A stretch of 64,000 bases of DNA from Bradyrhizobium sp. AUGA SZCCT0176 (lineage in GTDB: Bacteria; Pseudomonadota; Alphaproteobacteria; Rhizobiales; Xanthobacteraceae): NCBI RefSeq assembly GCF_018130145.1, contig NZ_JAFCMB010000019.1, forward strand, positions 1 to 64,000, written 5' to 3'. A model generated the notes under the pieces. That model did not search any database, was not told the DNA's origin, and saw only the letters and a list, made by a program, of their open reading frames with translations. Both the position numbers and the translations under genes were made by a program. Below are positions 51,576-60,715 of the stretch, in pieces. Numbering within the stretch: the first letter of the stretch is position 1; every line of letters begins with the position of its first letter.

Positions 51576-54152
51576 CTACCCTGTCGCTTCCTTGACGAGT
51601 TCCTCGGCGGCTTCCGCCAGCAACTCGTCGGCTGCTTCGCCATAAACTGACTCGCGGCCGATTTCCAGCATCACCGGCACCGCCAGCGGCGAAACACGGT
51701 CGAGTTCCCGATGGATGATTCGGCCCTGAATACGCGACAGCATATCACCGAGCCGCTTGAGATCGAGCAGCCCGGTGGCGGCGTCGGCGCGCGCGGCGCG
51801 CAGCAGCACGTGGTCGGCCTGGTGTTTGCGCAGCACGTCGTAGATCAAATCGGTCGAGAACAGCACCTGGCGGCGGGATTTTTCCTCGCCGGTGAAGCGC
51901 CGCGCGATCAGGCCTGATATCACCGCGCAGGTGCGGAAGGTGCGCTTCATCAGTGCGGATTCGGCGAGCCACGCCTCGAGATCGTCGCCCAGCATGTCCG
52001 GATCGAACAGCGCGTTGAGATCGAGCTTGCCCTGGCGGATCATGAACGACATGTCGCCGAGCCCCCACACCGCGACCGCATATTCATTGGCGACAAAGCC
52101 GAGCGGCCGCACCCGCGCCCGCTCCATCCGCCGCGTCAGCAACATGCCGAGCGTCTGGTGCGCCAGCCGCCCCTCGAAGGGATAGCAGATCAAATAATGC
52201 TTGTTGCCGCGCGGGAAGGTTTCGATGAGCAATTCCCGCACCGCCGGCACGCGCGAAAAATGCCGTTGCAGCGACAGCCAGTCGCGCACCTGATCGGGCA
52301 GCGCGTTCCAGGCACGCTTGTCGTCGAGCAATTTACGCACGCGCTCGGCGAGATAGGTCGACAACGGAAACTTGCCGCCCATATAAGACGGCACCTTGGC
52401 ATCCGCGTCGTTGGCACGGGAGACGTAGACCTGATCTTCGGCGAGCGCCTCATAGCGCACCACCTCGCCGCCGAACACAAAGGTGTCGCCGACCACCAGT
52501 CCCTCGATGAAATATTCCTCGATCTCGCCGAGCATCCGCCCGCCGCGTCCAAGTGGGCCTGATGATCCCGAGCCGCCGCCGCGCGAACGCACCAGCCGGA
52601 CTTTGAGCATCGGTTCTTCGACGATGGTGCCGACGTTGAGGCGATAGCTCTGCCGCACGCGGGGATTGGCGACGCGCCAGCGGCCTTGCTTGTCCTGCTT
52701 GATGCGCGCGAAGCGCTCATAGGTTTTCAGCGCGTAACCGCCGGTGGCGACGAAATCGACCACGTCGTCGAAATCGGTTCGCGTCAAACCAGAGTAAGGC
52801 GCCGATGTCAGTACCTCCGCATAGAGCTCATCGGAAAGAAACGGCTCGCCGCAGGCGCACCCCAACACGTGCTGCGCCAGCACGTCGAGCGCGCCGATCC
52901 GTAACGGCGGGGTATCCTGCGCATTCTCCGCGATCGCATCGATCGCAACCGCGCATTCCAGCACCTCGAAGCGGTTGGCCGGCACCAGCACCGCGCGCGA
53001 GGGTTCGTCCAGTCGATGGTTGGCGCGGCCGATCCGCTGCATCAGCCGCGAGGACCCCTTCGGCGCGCCGACATTGATCACGAGGTCGATGTCGCCCCAG
53101 TCGATACCGAGATCGAGCGAGGAGGTGCAGACCACGCCGCGCAATTTGCCGGCCGCCATCGCGTCCTCGACCTTGCGGCGCTGCGCGACGTCGAGCGAGC
53201 CGTGATGCAGCGCAATGGCCAGGCCGTCGTCGTTCATGCGCCAGAAATCCTGGAACAGCATTTCGGCCTGGCTGCGGGTGTTGACGAACACCAGCGTGGT
53301 CTTGTTGCGCTTGATCAGCTCGTACATTTCGCCGAGCGCATGGCGGGCGCTATGCCCCGCCCATGGCAGACGTTCTTTGGTGTCGAGCATCTCGACCACG
53401 GGCGCCGCGGCGCCGCCGGCGACGACAATGTCGGCGGACTCGATTTTGCGGTCGCGCTGCGGCACCAAAAACCGCGCCAGCGATTCCGGCTCGGCCACCG
53501 TCGCCGACAATCCGATGCCGCGCATTTCGGGCGCCAGCCGCCACAGCCGCGCCAGCCCGAGCGACAGCAGGTCGCCGCGCTTGGACGTGACCAGCGCATG
53601 CAATTCGTCGAGCACGATGCGCTTCAACGAGCCGAACAAGAACGGCGCATCGTCGGACGACAGCAGCAGCGCCAGTTGCTCGGGCGTGGTGAGCAGAATG
53701 TCCGGCGGATAGCGCCGCTGCCGCTGCCGGCGCGACACCGGCGTGTCGCCGGTGCGGGTCTCGACCTTGATCGGGAGGCCCATCTCGGCGATCGGCGTCT
53801 CCAGGTTGCGCGCGATATCGACCGCGAGGGCCTTCAGGGGAGAAATGTAAAGCGTGTGTAGACCGCCGGTGCGTTGGACGCCGCGGCCGGTGGAGATGAC
53901 GTTCTTTGCGCCCTCCCCTGCACCCGGTGGCGGAGTAGACAGTTCCACCAGCGTCGGCAAAAAACCCGCCAGCGTTTTGCCGGCGCCGGTCGGCGCGATC
54001 AGCAGCGCCGAGCGATCTTCACGGGCCTTGGCCAGCAGTTCCAGCTGATGTTCACGCGGCGACCAGCTGCGCGACGCGAACCACCGAAGGAAGCGCTCGG
54101 GCAGCAGCGCGGCCGGCTCGGCCGATATGGCGGGTGAGGTCAGGGGCGGCAC
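51576..54152 (-). CDS. Ligase-associated Lhr-type DEXH helicase
   Basis: An 858-residue superfamily-2 DNA helicase. Walker A PTGAGKT at 54-60, DEXH box in IVLDELHALV, motif III GLSATVAEP, and C-terminal helicase motifs TSSLDLGIDWGDIDLVINVG and QRIGRANHR. The winged-helix and Lhr core C-terminus follows. Length and C-terminus fit the shorter ligase-associated Lhr form. PdeM is downstream; the exonuclease and ligase partners are about 3.4 kb away on the other strand. Confidence 0.93.
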   Translation of the reverse strand: MPPLTSPAISAEPAALLPERFLRWFASRSWSPREHQLELLAKAREDRSALLIAPTGAGKTLAGFLPTLVELSTPPPGAGEGAKNVISTGRGVQRTGGLHTLYISPLKALAVDIARNLETPIAEMGLPIKVETRTGDTPVSRRQRQRRYPPDILLTTPEQLALLLSSDDAPFLFGSLKRIVLDELHALVTSKRGDLLSLGLARLWRLAPEMRGIGLSATVAEPESLARFLVPQRDRKIESADIVVAGGAAAPVVEMLDTKERLPWAGHSARHALGEMYELIKRNKTTLVFVNTRSQAEMLFQDFWRMNDDGLAIALHHGSLDVAQRRKVEDAMAAGKLRGVVCTSSLDLGIDWGDIDLVINVGAPKGSSRLMQRIGRANHRLDEPSRAVLVPANRFEVLECAVAIDAIAENAQDTPPLRIGALDVLAQHVLGCACGEPFLSDELYAEVLTSAPYSGLTRTDFDDVVDFVATGGYALKTYERFARIKQDKQGRWRVANPRVRQSYRLNVGTIVEEPMLKVRLVRSRGGGSGSSGPLGRGGRMLGEIEEYFIEGLVVGDTFVFGGEVVRYEALAEDQVYVSRANDADAKVPSYMGGKFPLSTYLAERVRKLLDDKRAWNALPDQVRDWLSLQRHFSRVPAVRELLIETFPRGNKHYLICYPFEGRLAHQTLGMLLTRRMERARVRPLGFVANEYAVAVWGLGDMSFMIRQGKLDLNALFDPDMLGDDLEAWLAESALMKRTFRTCAVISGLIARRFTGEEKSRRQVLFSTDLIYDVLRKHQADHVLLRAARADAATGLLDLKRLGDMLSRIQGRIIHRELDRVSPLAVPVMLEIGRESVYGEAADELLAEAAEELVKEATG

Positions 54153-54198
54153 GGCTAAGAGGTAAGCCGTCAGGATCGCTACGTCGAGGGCTACTAAC

Positions 54199-54330
54199 CT
54201 CTCCCCGCCTGCGGGGAGAGGTCGTCGCGAAGCGTCGGGTGAGGGGGTACAGGTCTAACGTTTGACATCGATTTCGCGGAGACAGCCCCTCACCCCAACC
54301 CTCTCCCCGCAAGAGCGGGGCGAGGGAGAA
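54199..54330. repeat. Intergenic repeat (CCTCTCCCCGC...GCGGGGAGAGG type)
   Basis: Two hairpins, CCTCTCCCCGCCTGCGGGGA and CTCTCCCCGCAAGAGCGGGG, flank CGTCGGGTGAGGG and its complement CCCCTCACCC. The same composite is at 62790-62922. It lies between the helicase and the binding-protein gene. Confidence 0.85.
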
Positions 54331-54336
54331 GGTCCG

Positions 54337-55566
54337 CTACTCCGTCACGGGCTTGTCGGAAATATCCCAGTCCTTGCCGTTGAACTGCGAGATGAAGAGG
54401 GTCTTCATCGGCGTGTAGTCCTCCGGCGTGTAGCTGAAATTGACGCCGTCGAGGAAATACGGCGAGTGGAAGCCGGCCAGCGTCGTCGCTTGTTTCAACA
54501 CATTGGCGCGGGTGAGATCGTCGCCGCAGCGGCGCAGGATTTCCGCCATCGACGCCACCTGGCCGTAGCCGGCGAACGCGATGGTGTTGTCAGGATCCAC
54601 ATTGGGCAGATATTTCTTGCGCAGCGCCTCGAACGCCATCACGTCGGGATCCTTTTCCCAGCGCGGCACGCCGACTTCCTTGGCGTAGCGGATGGCGACG
54701 ATGCCGGTAGCGTTTTCGAAACCGGCGGCGCTGAGGATCGAACGTCCGGTCGAGCCTGCCGAGAGCAATTGCAGCGGCTTCCAGCCGAGTTCGACCACCT
54801 TGCGGATCGACTGCGACGACGCCTTGCCGGTCGAGATGTTGTAGAAGACGTCCGCGCCCGACTTGGAGAGATTGATCAGCTGCGAATCGATCGTCGGCTC
54901 GGTCAGATCGTAGCTCTGCTCCATGATCACCTTGGCGGTGCCGCCGGCTTCCTCCAGAACCTTCTTGAACGGCGCCAGGAAATCGCGGCCGAAATCGTCG
55001 TTCTGGTAGAGAATGCCGATTTTGGCGTTCGGCTTCGTGGCCACGACGTACTTGGCGAGGATGCGCGCTTCGGTCGGGTACAGCGGCAGGCCCGCCATGG
55101 TCCATTTGAAATTCTTCGGATCGTTCCATTTCGACGCGCCGGTATTGAGCATCAGCTGCGGCACGCCCTTGGAGTTGAGATATTTATGCACGGCGGTCTG
55201 CGGCGCGGTGCCGAGCGAGCCGAACAGCGCCAGCACTTCGTCATTCTCCACCAGCCGCCGCGTCGCTTCCACGCATTTCGGCGCGCTGTAGCCGTCGTCC
55301 ATGGTCAAGAACTTGACCTTGCGGCCGTTGATGCCGCCCTTTTCGTTCAGCATCTGGAAATAGGCCTCGCCGACCCGGCCGAGCACGCCGTAGAGCGAAC
55401 CCGGGCCGGAATGCGGCACGGTCTGCCCGAGCTTGATTTCGGTATCGGTCGCGCCCGGATCGTATTTTTTCTCGGCCGCCCACACGAACGGGGCGGGCAT
55501 GGCGGCGGCAGCGAGACCGGCAAGAGCGGTGGCACCGAATTGGCGCCGGGTCTGTTTGTTTTTCAT
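54337..55566 (-). CDS. Branched-chain-type ABC substrate-binding protein
   Basis: A 409-residue periplasmic binding protein of the LivJ/LivK (Peripla_BP_6) type. The leader has a twin-arginine look (QTRRQFGATALAGLAAAAMP). Mature signatures: IKLGQTVPHSGPGSLYG, INGRKVKFLTMDDGYSAPK and a lobe-2 segment around GILYQNDDFGRD. No permease or ATPase of the Liv type is adjacent, so it is an orphan or works with a distant transporter. AGGGAG precedes the ATG at 55566. A GntR gene lies upstream. Confidence 0.9.
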   Translation of the reverse strand: MKNKQTRRQFGATALAGLAAAAMPAPFVWAAEKKYDPGATDTEIKLGQTVPHSGPGSLYGVLGRVGEAYFQMLNEKGGINGRKVKFLTMDDGYSAPKCVEATRRLVENDEVLALFGSLGTAPQTAVHKYLNSKGVPQLMLNTGASKWNDPKNFKWTMAGLPLYPTEARILAKYVVATKPNAKIGILYQNDDFGRDFLAPFKKVLEEAGGTAKVIMEQSYDLTEPTIDSQLINLSKSGADVFYNISTGKASSQSIRKVVELGWKPLQLLSAGSTGRSILSAAGFENATGIVAIRYAKEVGVPRWEKDPDVMAFEALRKKYLPNVDPDNTIAFAGYGQVASMAEILRRCGDDLTRANVLKQATTLAGFHSPYFLDGVNFSYTPEDYTPMKTLFISQFNGKDWDISDKPVTE

Positions 55567-55694
55567 GCTGTTTACTCCCTTATAGTTGTTCTTCATTGGT
55601 TATTGTCTGAAACCTGAATGCAGTGATCTGTCCTTCAGTTCGTGCGGATCGAAATTGGCTTCGACTTGCGCTGCGTGAGCCGGTATTCCCGGCA

Positions 55695-56444
55695 TTACTG
55701 GTCCCGGCCTACCCATTGGTTGTGAGATTCCGGCTGCCCGTTTCCTTCCGCCAGTGCCCGAACTTCGTCGAATGCGGAATGGACATGCTTTTGCACCAAG
55801 GCCGCCGCCCGGGATTCGTTCCTGTCAGCAATGGCGGCCACGAACTCCTGATGATCACCCAGCGAACGGCGGCGAATGACAGGGGATGAGAAGTACTTCT
55901 GCCGCCACTGAAAGCTCATGAGAAACAAAGGCGTGAGCGTTCGAACGATGATGGCATTCTGGCTGGCCGCCGCCATTGCCAGATGAAACTCGACGTCTTC
56001 ATTGGCGACATTGAGTTCGGCCTGCACCCGACTGTAATAATTGGCGACCAACCCCCGCAACCTGTTGAGATCGGCATCCGTCCTGCGCGCGCATGCGAGG
56101 CGGATCGCATGGGTTTCAAATATGACGCGGGCCTCGCTCACATCGCGCATGGTGCGCTCGTCAAACGGCAAATCCAGATTGGCCTGGATGACCAGGGAAT
56201 CGAGCCCGCTGTCTTCGAGCGCGTTGCGCAGGAAAATACCGGACTTCGGCCGGCGCTCGGTCAGCCGCAGCGCATCAAGAACCGCCAACGCTTCCCGCAC
56301 CGAACTGCGGGTGACGCCAAAGCGATCTGACAGCTCGCGCTCTGACGGCAGCCGGTCGCCCTTCTGCAATCGGTGATGGCGGATGAACTCGATCGTCCGC
56401 TTGACCGCTCTCGATCCTTCGCCTGCCTGCTGCAGCACCGTCAT
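55695..56444 (-). CDS. GntR-family regulator (FadR/FCD subgroup)
   Basis: A 249-residue regulator. N-terminal winged helix IRHHRLQKGDRLPSERELSDRFGVTRSSVREALAVLDALRLTERR; C-terminal all-helical FCD domain with conserved D, H residues (VEFHLAMAAASQN, LGDHQEFVAAI) that usually hold a metal and an acid effector. An inverted repeat sits right upstream of its ATG. The binding-protein gene follows on the same strand 128 bases downstream, a likely target. Confidence 0.92.
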   Translation of the reverse strand: MTVLQQAGEGSRAVKRTIEFIRHHRLQKGDRLPSERELSDRFGVTRSSVREALAVLDALRLTERRPKSGIFLRNALEDSGLDSLVIQANLDLPFDERTMRDVSEARVIFETHAIRLACARRTDADLNRLRGLVANYYSRVQAELNVANEDVEFHLAMAAASQNAIIVRTLTPLFLMSFQWRQKYFSSPVIRRRSLGDHQEFVAAIADRNESRAAALVQKHVHSAFDEVRALAEGNGQPESHNQWVGRDQ

Positions 56445-56451
56445 CTGATCC

Positions 56452-56478
56452 TACCAATCTGGTAGGTCCAGATTGGTA
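56452..56478. promoter_or_regulatory. GntR autoregulatory operator
   Basis: TACCAATCTGG at 56452-56462 and CCAGATTGGTA at 56468-56478 are perfect 11-base mirror images around TAGGT. The site ends 8 bases before the GntR start codon. The inner TGGTAGGTCCA fits the TGGTNNNACCA-like sites bound by FCD-type GntR proteins, so binding would repress the gene itself. Confidence 0.85.
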
Positions 56479-56550
56479 TATCCCTATAGGTTTGTCCAGC
56501 CCGCCCCGCGGGGGGCTTCGGGTTCATTCCCCTAATAGCAATTCTGGCGG

Positions 56551-57477
56551 TCAGCCCTTGGCTGCGACCGCCACCAGGCCCGGTACCGGGATGCTGTCCT
56601 CAGTGCGCGCCGAGCGATCTTCGAGCACGGATAAATTCAGACCGGCCGCTTCCACCGCTTCGTGCACATGGGCTGCCGCGTGGGCATAGCGCAGCCCTGC
56701 GCCGAGAATGACGCCTTCGCCGGCATGCGTCTCGGTCGTGAAGGCGAACAGGCCGCCGGCGGCGAGCACGCGGCTTGATTCCGCCAGCACCGGCGCGAGA
56801 TCGGGGACATAGATCATCACGTCGGAGGCCAGGATGAGATCGGCGCTGCTGTCAGGCCTCGCGCGCAGACCTTGCACGATGTCGCCGACTTCAAGCTCCG
56901 CATAAAAGCCGGTCGAGCGGGCCTTCTCGATCATGCGCGGCGACAGATCGATGCCGATGAAATGATCGACCTCTTTGGCGAACGCCGTCGCGACGAGCCC
57001 GGTGCCGCAGCCGAGATCGATGGCGCGCTTGAAGAAGGCGGGCTTGCGGGCGGCCGCGCGCACCGACAGCACCGCCCTGAACAGCAGGTCCGGGCCGCGA
57101 TAACCGAGATCGTCCACCAGCGCGGAGTTGAACCGCCGCGCGTATTGATCGAACAGCACCTGCACATAGCCTTGCGGCATCGCGGCCAATGGTTCGGCGC
57201 CGAGCCGCATCAGCCGCAGGCGGGCGCCATGACGATCATCCGGATCGCCGTCCCACGCCTTGCGAAACGCCGTGATCGCCGCATCGCGCTCGCCGAGCGT
57301 TTCTCTGATATCGCCGAGCGTGAACCAGGCCGTAACGAAATTCGGCGCCAAATCCGTCGCCTGCAGCAACAGGTCGGCGGCGCCGGGCAGATCGCCCTTC
57401 ATTTGCAGGTCGCGCGCAAAATCATAACGGCGATCGGCCATCAGATCGCCGGAGGTCAGAAATATTCGCGTGGGCAT
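56551..57477 (-). CDS. TPR-containing SAM-dependent methyltransferase
   Basis: A 308-residue protein. Two TPR-like units near residues 10-90 (ADRRYDFARDLQMKGDLPGAADLLLQATDLAPNFVTAWFTLGDI), then a class I methyltransferase domain with motif I AIDLGCGTGLVATAF, motif II region HFIGIDLSPRMIEKA, and DLILASDVMIYV. Substrate unknown. ATG 57477 is chosen. It is divergent from the repair exonuclease, 51 bases away. Confidence 0.85.
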   Translation of the reverse strand: MPTRIFLTSGDLMADRRYDFARDLQMKGDLPGAADLLLQATDLAPNFVTAWFTLGDIRETLGERDAAITAFRKAWDGDPDDRHGARLRLMRLGAEPLAAMPQGYVQVLFDQYARRFNSALVDDLGYRGPDLLFRAVLSVRAAARKPAFFKRAIDLGCGTGLVATAFAKEVDHFIGIDLSPRMIEKARSTGFYAELEVGDIVQGLRARPDSSADLILASDVMIYVPDLAPVLAESSRVLAAGGLFAFTTETHAGEGVILGAGLRYAHAAAHVHEAVEAAGLNLSVLEDRSARTEDSIPVPGLVAVAAKG

Positions 57478-57528
57478 GGGCTCTATGGGGCAGGTAAAAA
57501 TCGGGGCAATACGCCCTATATAACTGAC

Positions 57529-58566
57529 ATGCGTCCACAAGACATCCTGCTGCCAGCTCCCGCCGGTTTGTGCTGCAAGCCGGGCGGCTTCCATATCGAC
57601 CCGGTTCGATCAGTGGAACGCGCCGTGATCACCCACGGCCATTCCGACCACGCCCGCCCAGGCCATGGCGCGGTTCTGGCGACGCAAGAGACGCTCGACA
57701 TGATGCGGCTGCGCTATGGCGAGAATTTCGCAGGCGCCACGCAGGCGATCGCCTATGGCGAGGAAATCAGGCTCGGCGACGTCACCGTCAAATTCCATCC
57801 CGCCGGTCACGTTCTGGGCTCAGCGCAAATTGCCGTCACCTGCAAGGACACCTGCATCGTCGCCTCGGGTGACTACAAGGACGCTTCGGATCCCACCTGT
57901 GCGCCGTTCGAAGTGGTGCCGTGCGACGTCTTCATCACCGAGGCGACGTTCGGCCTGCCGGTGTTTCGCCATGGCAACGCGGCGGATGAGGTAAAGAAGC
58001 TATTGGCTTCCGTGGCGCTGTTCCCGGAGCGCGCGCATCTGGTCGGCGCCTACTCGCTCGGCAAGGCGCAGCGCGTGATCGCGCTGCTCCGCGAGGCCGG
58101 TTACGACGCGCCGATCTATCTGCATGGCGCGATGGAAGCGATCACGCAATATTATCAAAGCCGCGGCGTTGCGCTCGGCGAGCTTCGTCCGGCCAAGGGC
58201 GTGAAGAAGGCCGACCTCGCCGGCACCATCACGCTGGCGCCGCCGTCGGCGACATCAGACATCTGGACGCGGCGCTTCCCAGATCCGGTCACCGCGTTCG
58301 CCTCGGGCTGGATGCGGGTGCGGGCCCGCGCCCGCCAGCGCGGCATCGAATTGCCGCTGGTGATTTCCGACCACGCCGACTGGGACGGGCTGACCACGAC
58401 CATCGAAGCCACCGGCGCCGGCGAAATCTGGGTCACCCACGGCCAGGAAGACGCGCTGGTGCATTGGTGCAAGACCAAGGGCCTCGCCGCGCGGCCGCTC
58501 GATCTGGTCGGCTACGGCGACGAGGCCGAGCACGAGCCGCCGCCCCCTGAAGGGGCCGAGGCATGA
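57529..58566 (+). CDS. Ligase-associated DNA repair exonuclease (MBL fold)
   Basis: A 345-residue metallo-beta-lactamase-fold nuclease of the ligase-associated family. Metal motif H36-G-H38-S-D40-H41 in THGHSDHARPG, then HPAGHVLGSAQI and SGDYKDASDPTC, and a C-terminal VISDHADWDGLTTTI with further ligands. It processes DNA ends for the ligase encoded next. The stop overlaps the ligase ATG by 4 bases (ATGA), so both are produced together. ATG at 57529. Confidence 0.92.
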   Translation: MRPQDILLPAPAGLCCKPGGFHIDPVRSVERAVITHGHSDHARPGHGAVLATQETLDMMRLRYGENFAGATQAIAYGEEIRLGDVTVKFHPAGHVLGSAQIAVTCKDTCIVASGDYKDASDPTCAPFEVVPCDVFITEATFGLPVFRHGNAADEVKKLLASVALFPERAHLVGAYSLGKAQRVIALLREAGYDAPIYLHGAMEAITQYYQSRGVALGELRPAKGVKKADLAGTITLAPPSATSDIWTRRFPDPVTAFASGWMRVRARARQRGIELPLVISDHADWDGLTTTIEATGAGEIWVTHGQEDALVHWCKTKGLAARPLDLVGYGDEAEHEPPPPEGAEA

Positions 58567-60236
58567 ACCGCTTCGCCGAATTGCTGGATCGCCTCGCCTA
58601 TGAGCCCGGCCGCAACAACAAGCTGCGGCTGCTCACGGCGTATTTTCGCGAGACTGATGATCCCGATCGCGGCTATGCGCTGGCGGCACTGACCGGCGCG
58701 CTGTCGTTCAAGCACGCCAAGGCCGGCCTGATCCGCGACCTGATCACCGACCGCGCCGACCCCGTGCTGTTCGGCCTGTCCTATGATTATGTCGGCGATC
58801 TCTCCGAGACGGTGGCGCTGATGTGGCCGAAGGCGGCGTTGCCTGGCCATAACAACCCGCCCCCGCCAACCCTTTCCGAAGTCGTCACCACGCTGCGCAC
58901 CCTCGGCAAGACCGAGCTGCCAAAACAGCTCGCGCGCTGGCTCGATGAGCTCGATGAAACCGGGCGCTGGGCGTTGCTAAAGCTCGTGACCGGCGCGATG
59001 CGGATCGGCATTTCGGCGCGGCTCGCCAAAACCGCCGCCGGCAATCTCGGGGGCAAGGACGCCCATGACGTCGAGCTGATGTGGCCGGGATTGAGCCCGC
59101 CCTATCTCGACCTGTTCGCCTGGCTGGAAGGGCGCAGCGAAAAGCCAGTAAATCGCGATCCGACACCATTCCGACCTGTCATGCTGGCGCATGCGATCGA
59201 GGATGCGGATTTTGCCAACCTCGATCCCGCCGACTTCATCGCCGAATGGAAATGGGACGGCATCCGCGTGCAGGCGGTGAGCGGCCGCGACGAGCGCGGC
59301 CACGTCCAGGCACGGCTTTATTCGCGCACCGGCGAGGACATCACCAAGAGTTTCCCGGACCTCGTGCCGGCGCTGCATCTGCAAGGATCTTCAAGTTTCG
59401 CCATCGACGGCGAATTGCTGGTTCTGCGCGAGGGCCGCGTGCAGACGTTCAACGTGCTGCAGCAGCGCCTCAACCGCAAAGTCGTCTCGCCAAAACTGAT
59501 CAAGGAGTATCCGATCCATCTGCGCGCCTATGACCTGCTCGGCGACGACGAGAACGATTTGCGCGAGCTGCCGTTCGTCGAGCGCCGCGCGCGGCTGGAG
59601 GCGTTCGTCAAAAAGCTTGACGATGCCAGGATCGATCTATCGCCGACGGTGACTTTCGACAGCTGGGACGCGCTGACGGCGGCGCGCGCGGATCCGGCCC
59701 AAGCCGGCGCGGGCGAGGATGCCGACGCCGTCGAGGGCGTGATGCTGAAACGCCGTGACGCGGCCTATCTGCCGGGCCGTCCCAAAGGCCAATGGTGGAA
59801 GTGGAAGCGCGACCCGCATCTGATCGACGCCGTGCTGATGTATGCGCAGCGCGGCCACGGCAAGCGGTCGTCCTATTATTCGGACTACACGTTCGGCGTC
59901 TGGACCTCGGGCGAGGACGGCGAACAGCTGGTGCCGGTCGGCAAGGCCTATTTCGGCTTCACCGACGAAGAATTGCTGGAGATCGACCGCTTCGTCCGCC
60001 GCAACACCACCGAAAAATTCGGGCCCGTGCGCCACGTCGTGCACGAGCCAGACCAGGGCCTGGTGCTGGAAGTCGCCTTCGAGGGGCTGGCGCGCTCGCC
60101 GCGGCACAAATCCGGCGTCGCGATGCGGTTTCCGCGCATCAGCCGGCTGCGCTGGGACAAGCCGCCGCGCGAGGCCGACCGGCTGGAAACGCTGGAGCGG
60201 ATGCTGAAGAGTGACGCCAGCATTACCGCAGCGTAA
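58563..60236 (+). CDS. ATP-dependent DNA ligase of the Lhr-ligase repair set
   Basis: A 557-residue ligase. The adenylation motif I is E-W-K230-W-D-G in AEWKWDGIRVQ; other motifs visible are IDGELLVLREG (III), VEGVMLKRRDAAYLPGR (IV) and WWKWKRDP (V). The N-terminal domain (1 to about 200) is the helical DNA-binding domain of LigB/LigC-type enzymes. Family members have been linked to repair of interstrand crosslinks. Translationally coupled to the exonuclease. Confidence 0.94.
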   Translation: MNRFAELLDRLAYEPGRNNKLRLLTAYFRETDDPDRGYALAALTGALSFKHAKAGLIRDLITDRADPVLFGLSYDYVGDLSETVALMWPKAALPGHNNPPPPTLSEVVTTLRTLGKTELPKQLARWLDELDETGRWALLKLVTGAMRIGISARLAKTAAGNLGGKDAHDVELMWPGLSPPYLDLFAWLEGRSEKPVNRDPTPFRPVMLAHAIEDADFANLDPADFIAEWKWDGIRVQAVSGRDERGHVQARLYSRTGEDITKSFPDLVPALHLQGSSSFAIDGELLVLREGRVQTFNVLQQRLNRKVVSPKLIKEYPIHLRAYDLLGDDENDLRELPFVERRARLEAFVKKLDDARIDLSPTVTFDSWDALTAARADPAQAGAGEDADAVEGVMLKRRDAAYLPGRPKGQWWKWKRDPHLIDAVLMYAQRGHGKRSSYYSDYTFGVWTSGEDGEQLVPVGKAYFGFTDEELLEIDRFVRRNTTEKFGPVRHVVHEPDQGLVLEVAFEGLARSPRHKSGVAMRFPRISRLRWDKPPREADRLETLERMLKSDASITAA

Positions 60237-60303
60237 TCCCGCAGCCCATTGACGTCTGAAGGCGGGTTCCCCATTTGCTGTCCGCTATAGTAGATACTTG
60301 TTT

Positions 60304-60352
60304 TGACGCGTTTTCTTCATGCGAACCGGTATCCACTTCGCTCGAAAACGCT
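60304..60352. repeat. 49-bp imperfect palindromic repeat, copy 2
   Basis: Differs from copy 1 (7741-7789) by one base in 49. As in copy 1 it lies upstream of a plus-strand gene start, here 35 bases before the small membrane-protein gene. Confidence 0.85.
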
Positions 60353-60386
60353 ACAATGCGCGGGCGTGACCCGCAGGAGAGCTGAG

Positions 60387-60689
60387 ATGCCCAACGACGT
60401 CAGGGATTTGCCGGCCAGCAATGATGGCCTCAACCGCTTTCTCGGCGGCTCGCCGCTGGCGGTGGCATTCCGGCTGATCCTGCTGTCGGTTCTGGTCGGC
60501 GTGGTTCTCGCCGCCGTTGGCTTCGATCCCTGGAATATCCTGCACAGCATGCGCATGCTGTTCCAGCGGCTCTGGGATCTCGGCTTTGACGCCGTCAACT
60601 GGTTGTGGCGCTACTTCCTGCTCGGCGCCGTGATCGTGATTCCGATCTGGCTGTTGTCGCGGCTGTTCGGCAGCCCGCGCGGGCGCTAA
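60387..60689 (+). CDS. Small membrane protein, DUF6460-like
   Basis: A 100-residue protein with two hydrophobic helices: VAFRLILLSVLVGVVLAAVGF and WRYFLLGAVIVIPIWLLSRLF, with a short amphipathic segment between. Function unknown; similar short proteins are common in Rhizobiales. AGGAGAG ends 4 bases before the ATG at 60387. The next gene starts 27 bases after its stop, so they are probably co-transcribed. Confidence 0.7.
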   Translation: MPNDVRDLPASNDGLNRFLGGSPLAVAFRLILLSVLVGVVLAAVGFDPWNILHSMRMLFQRLWDLGFDAVNWLWRYFLLGAVIVIPIWLLSRLFGSPRGR

Positions 60690-60715
60690 ATCTCCTCGCC
60701 AAGGGACCGCAGCCG

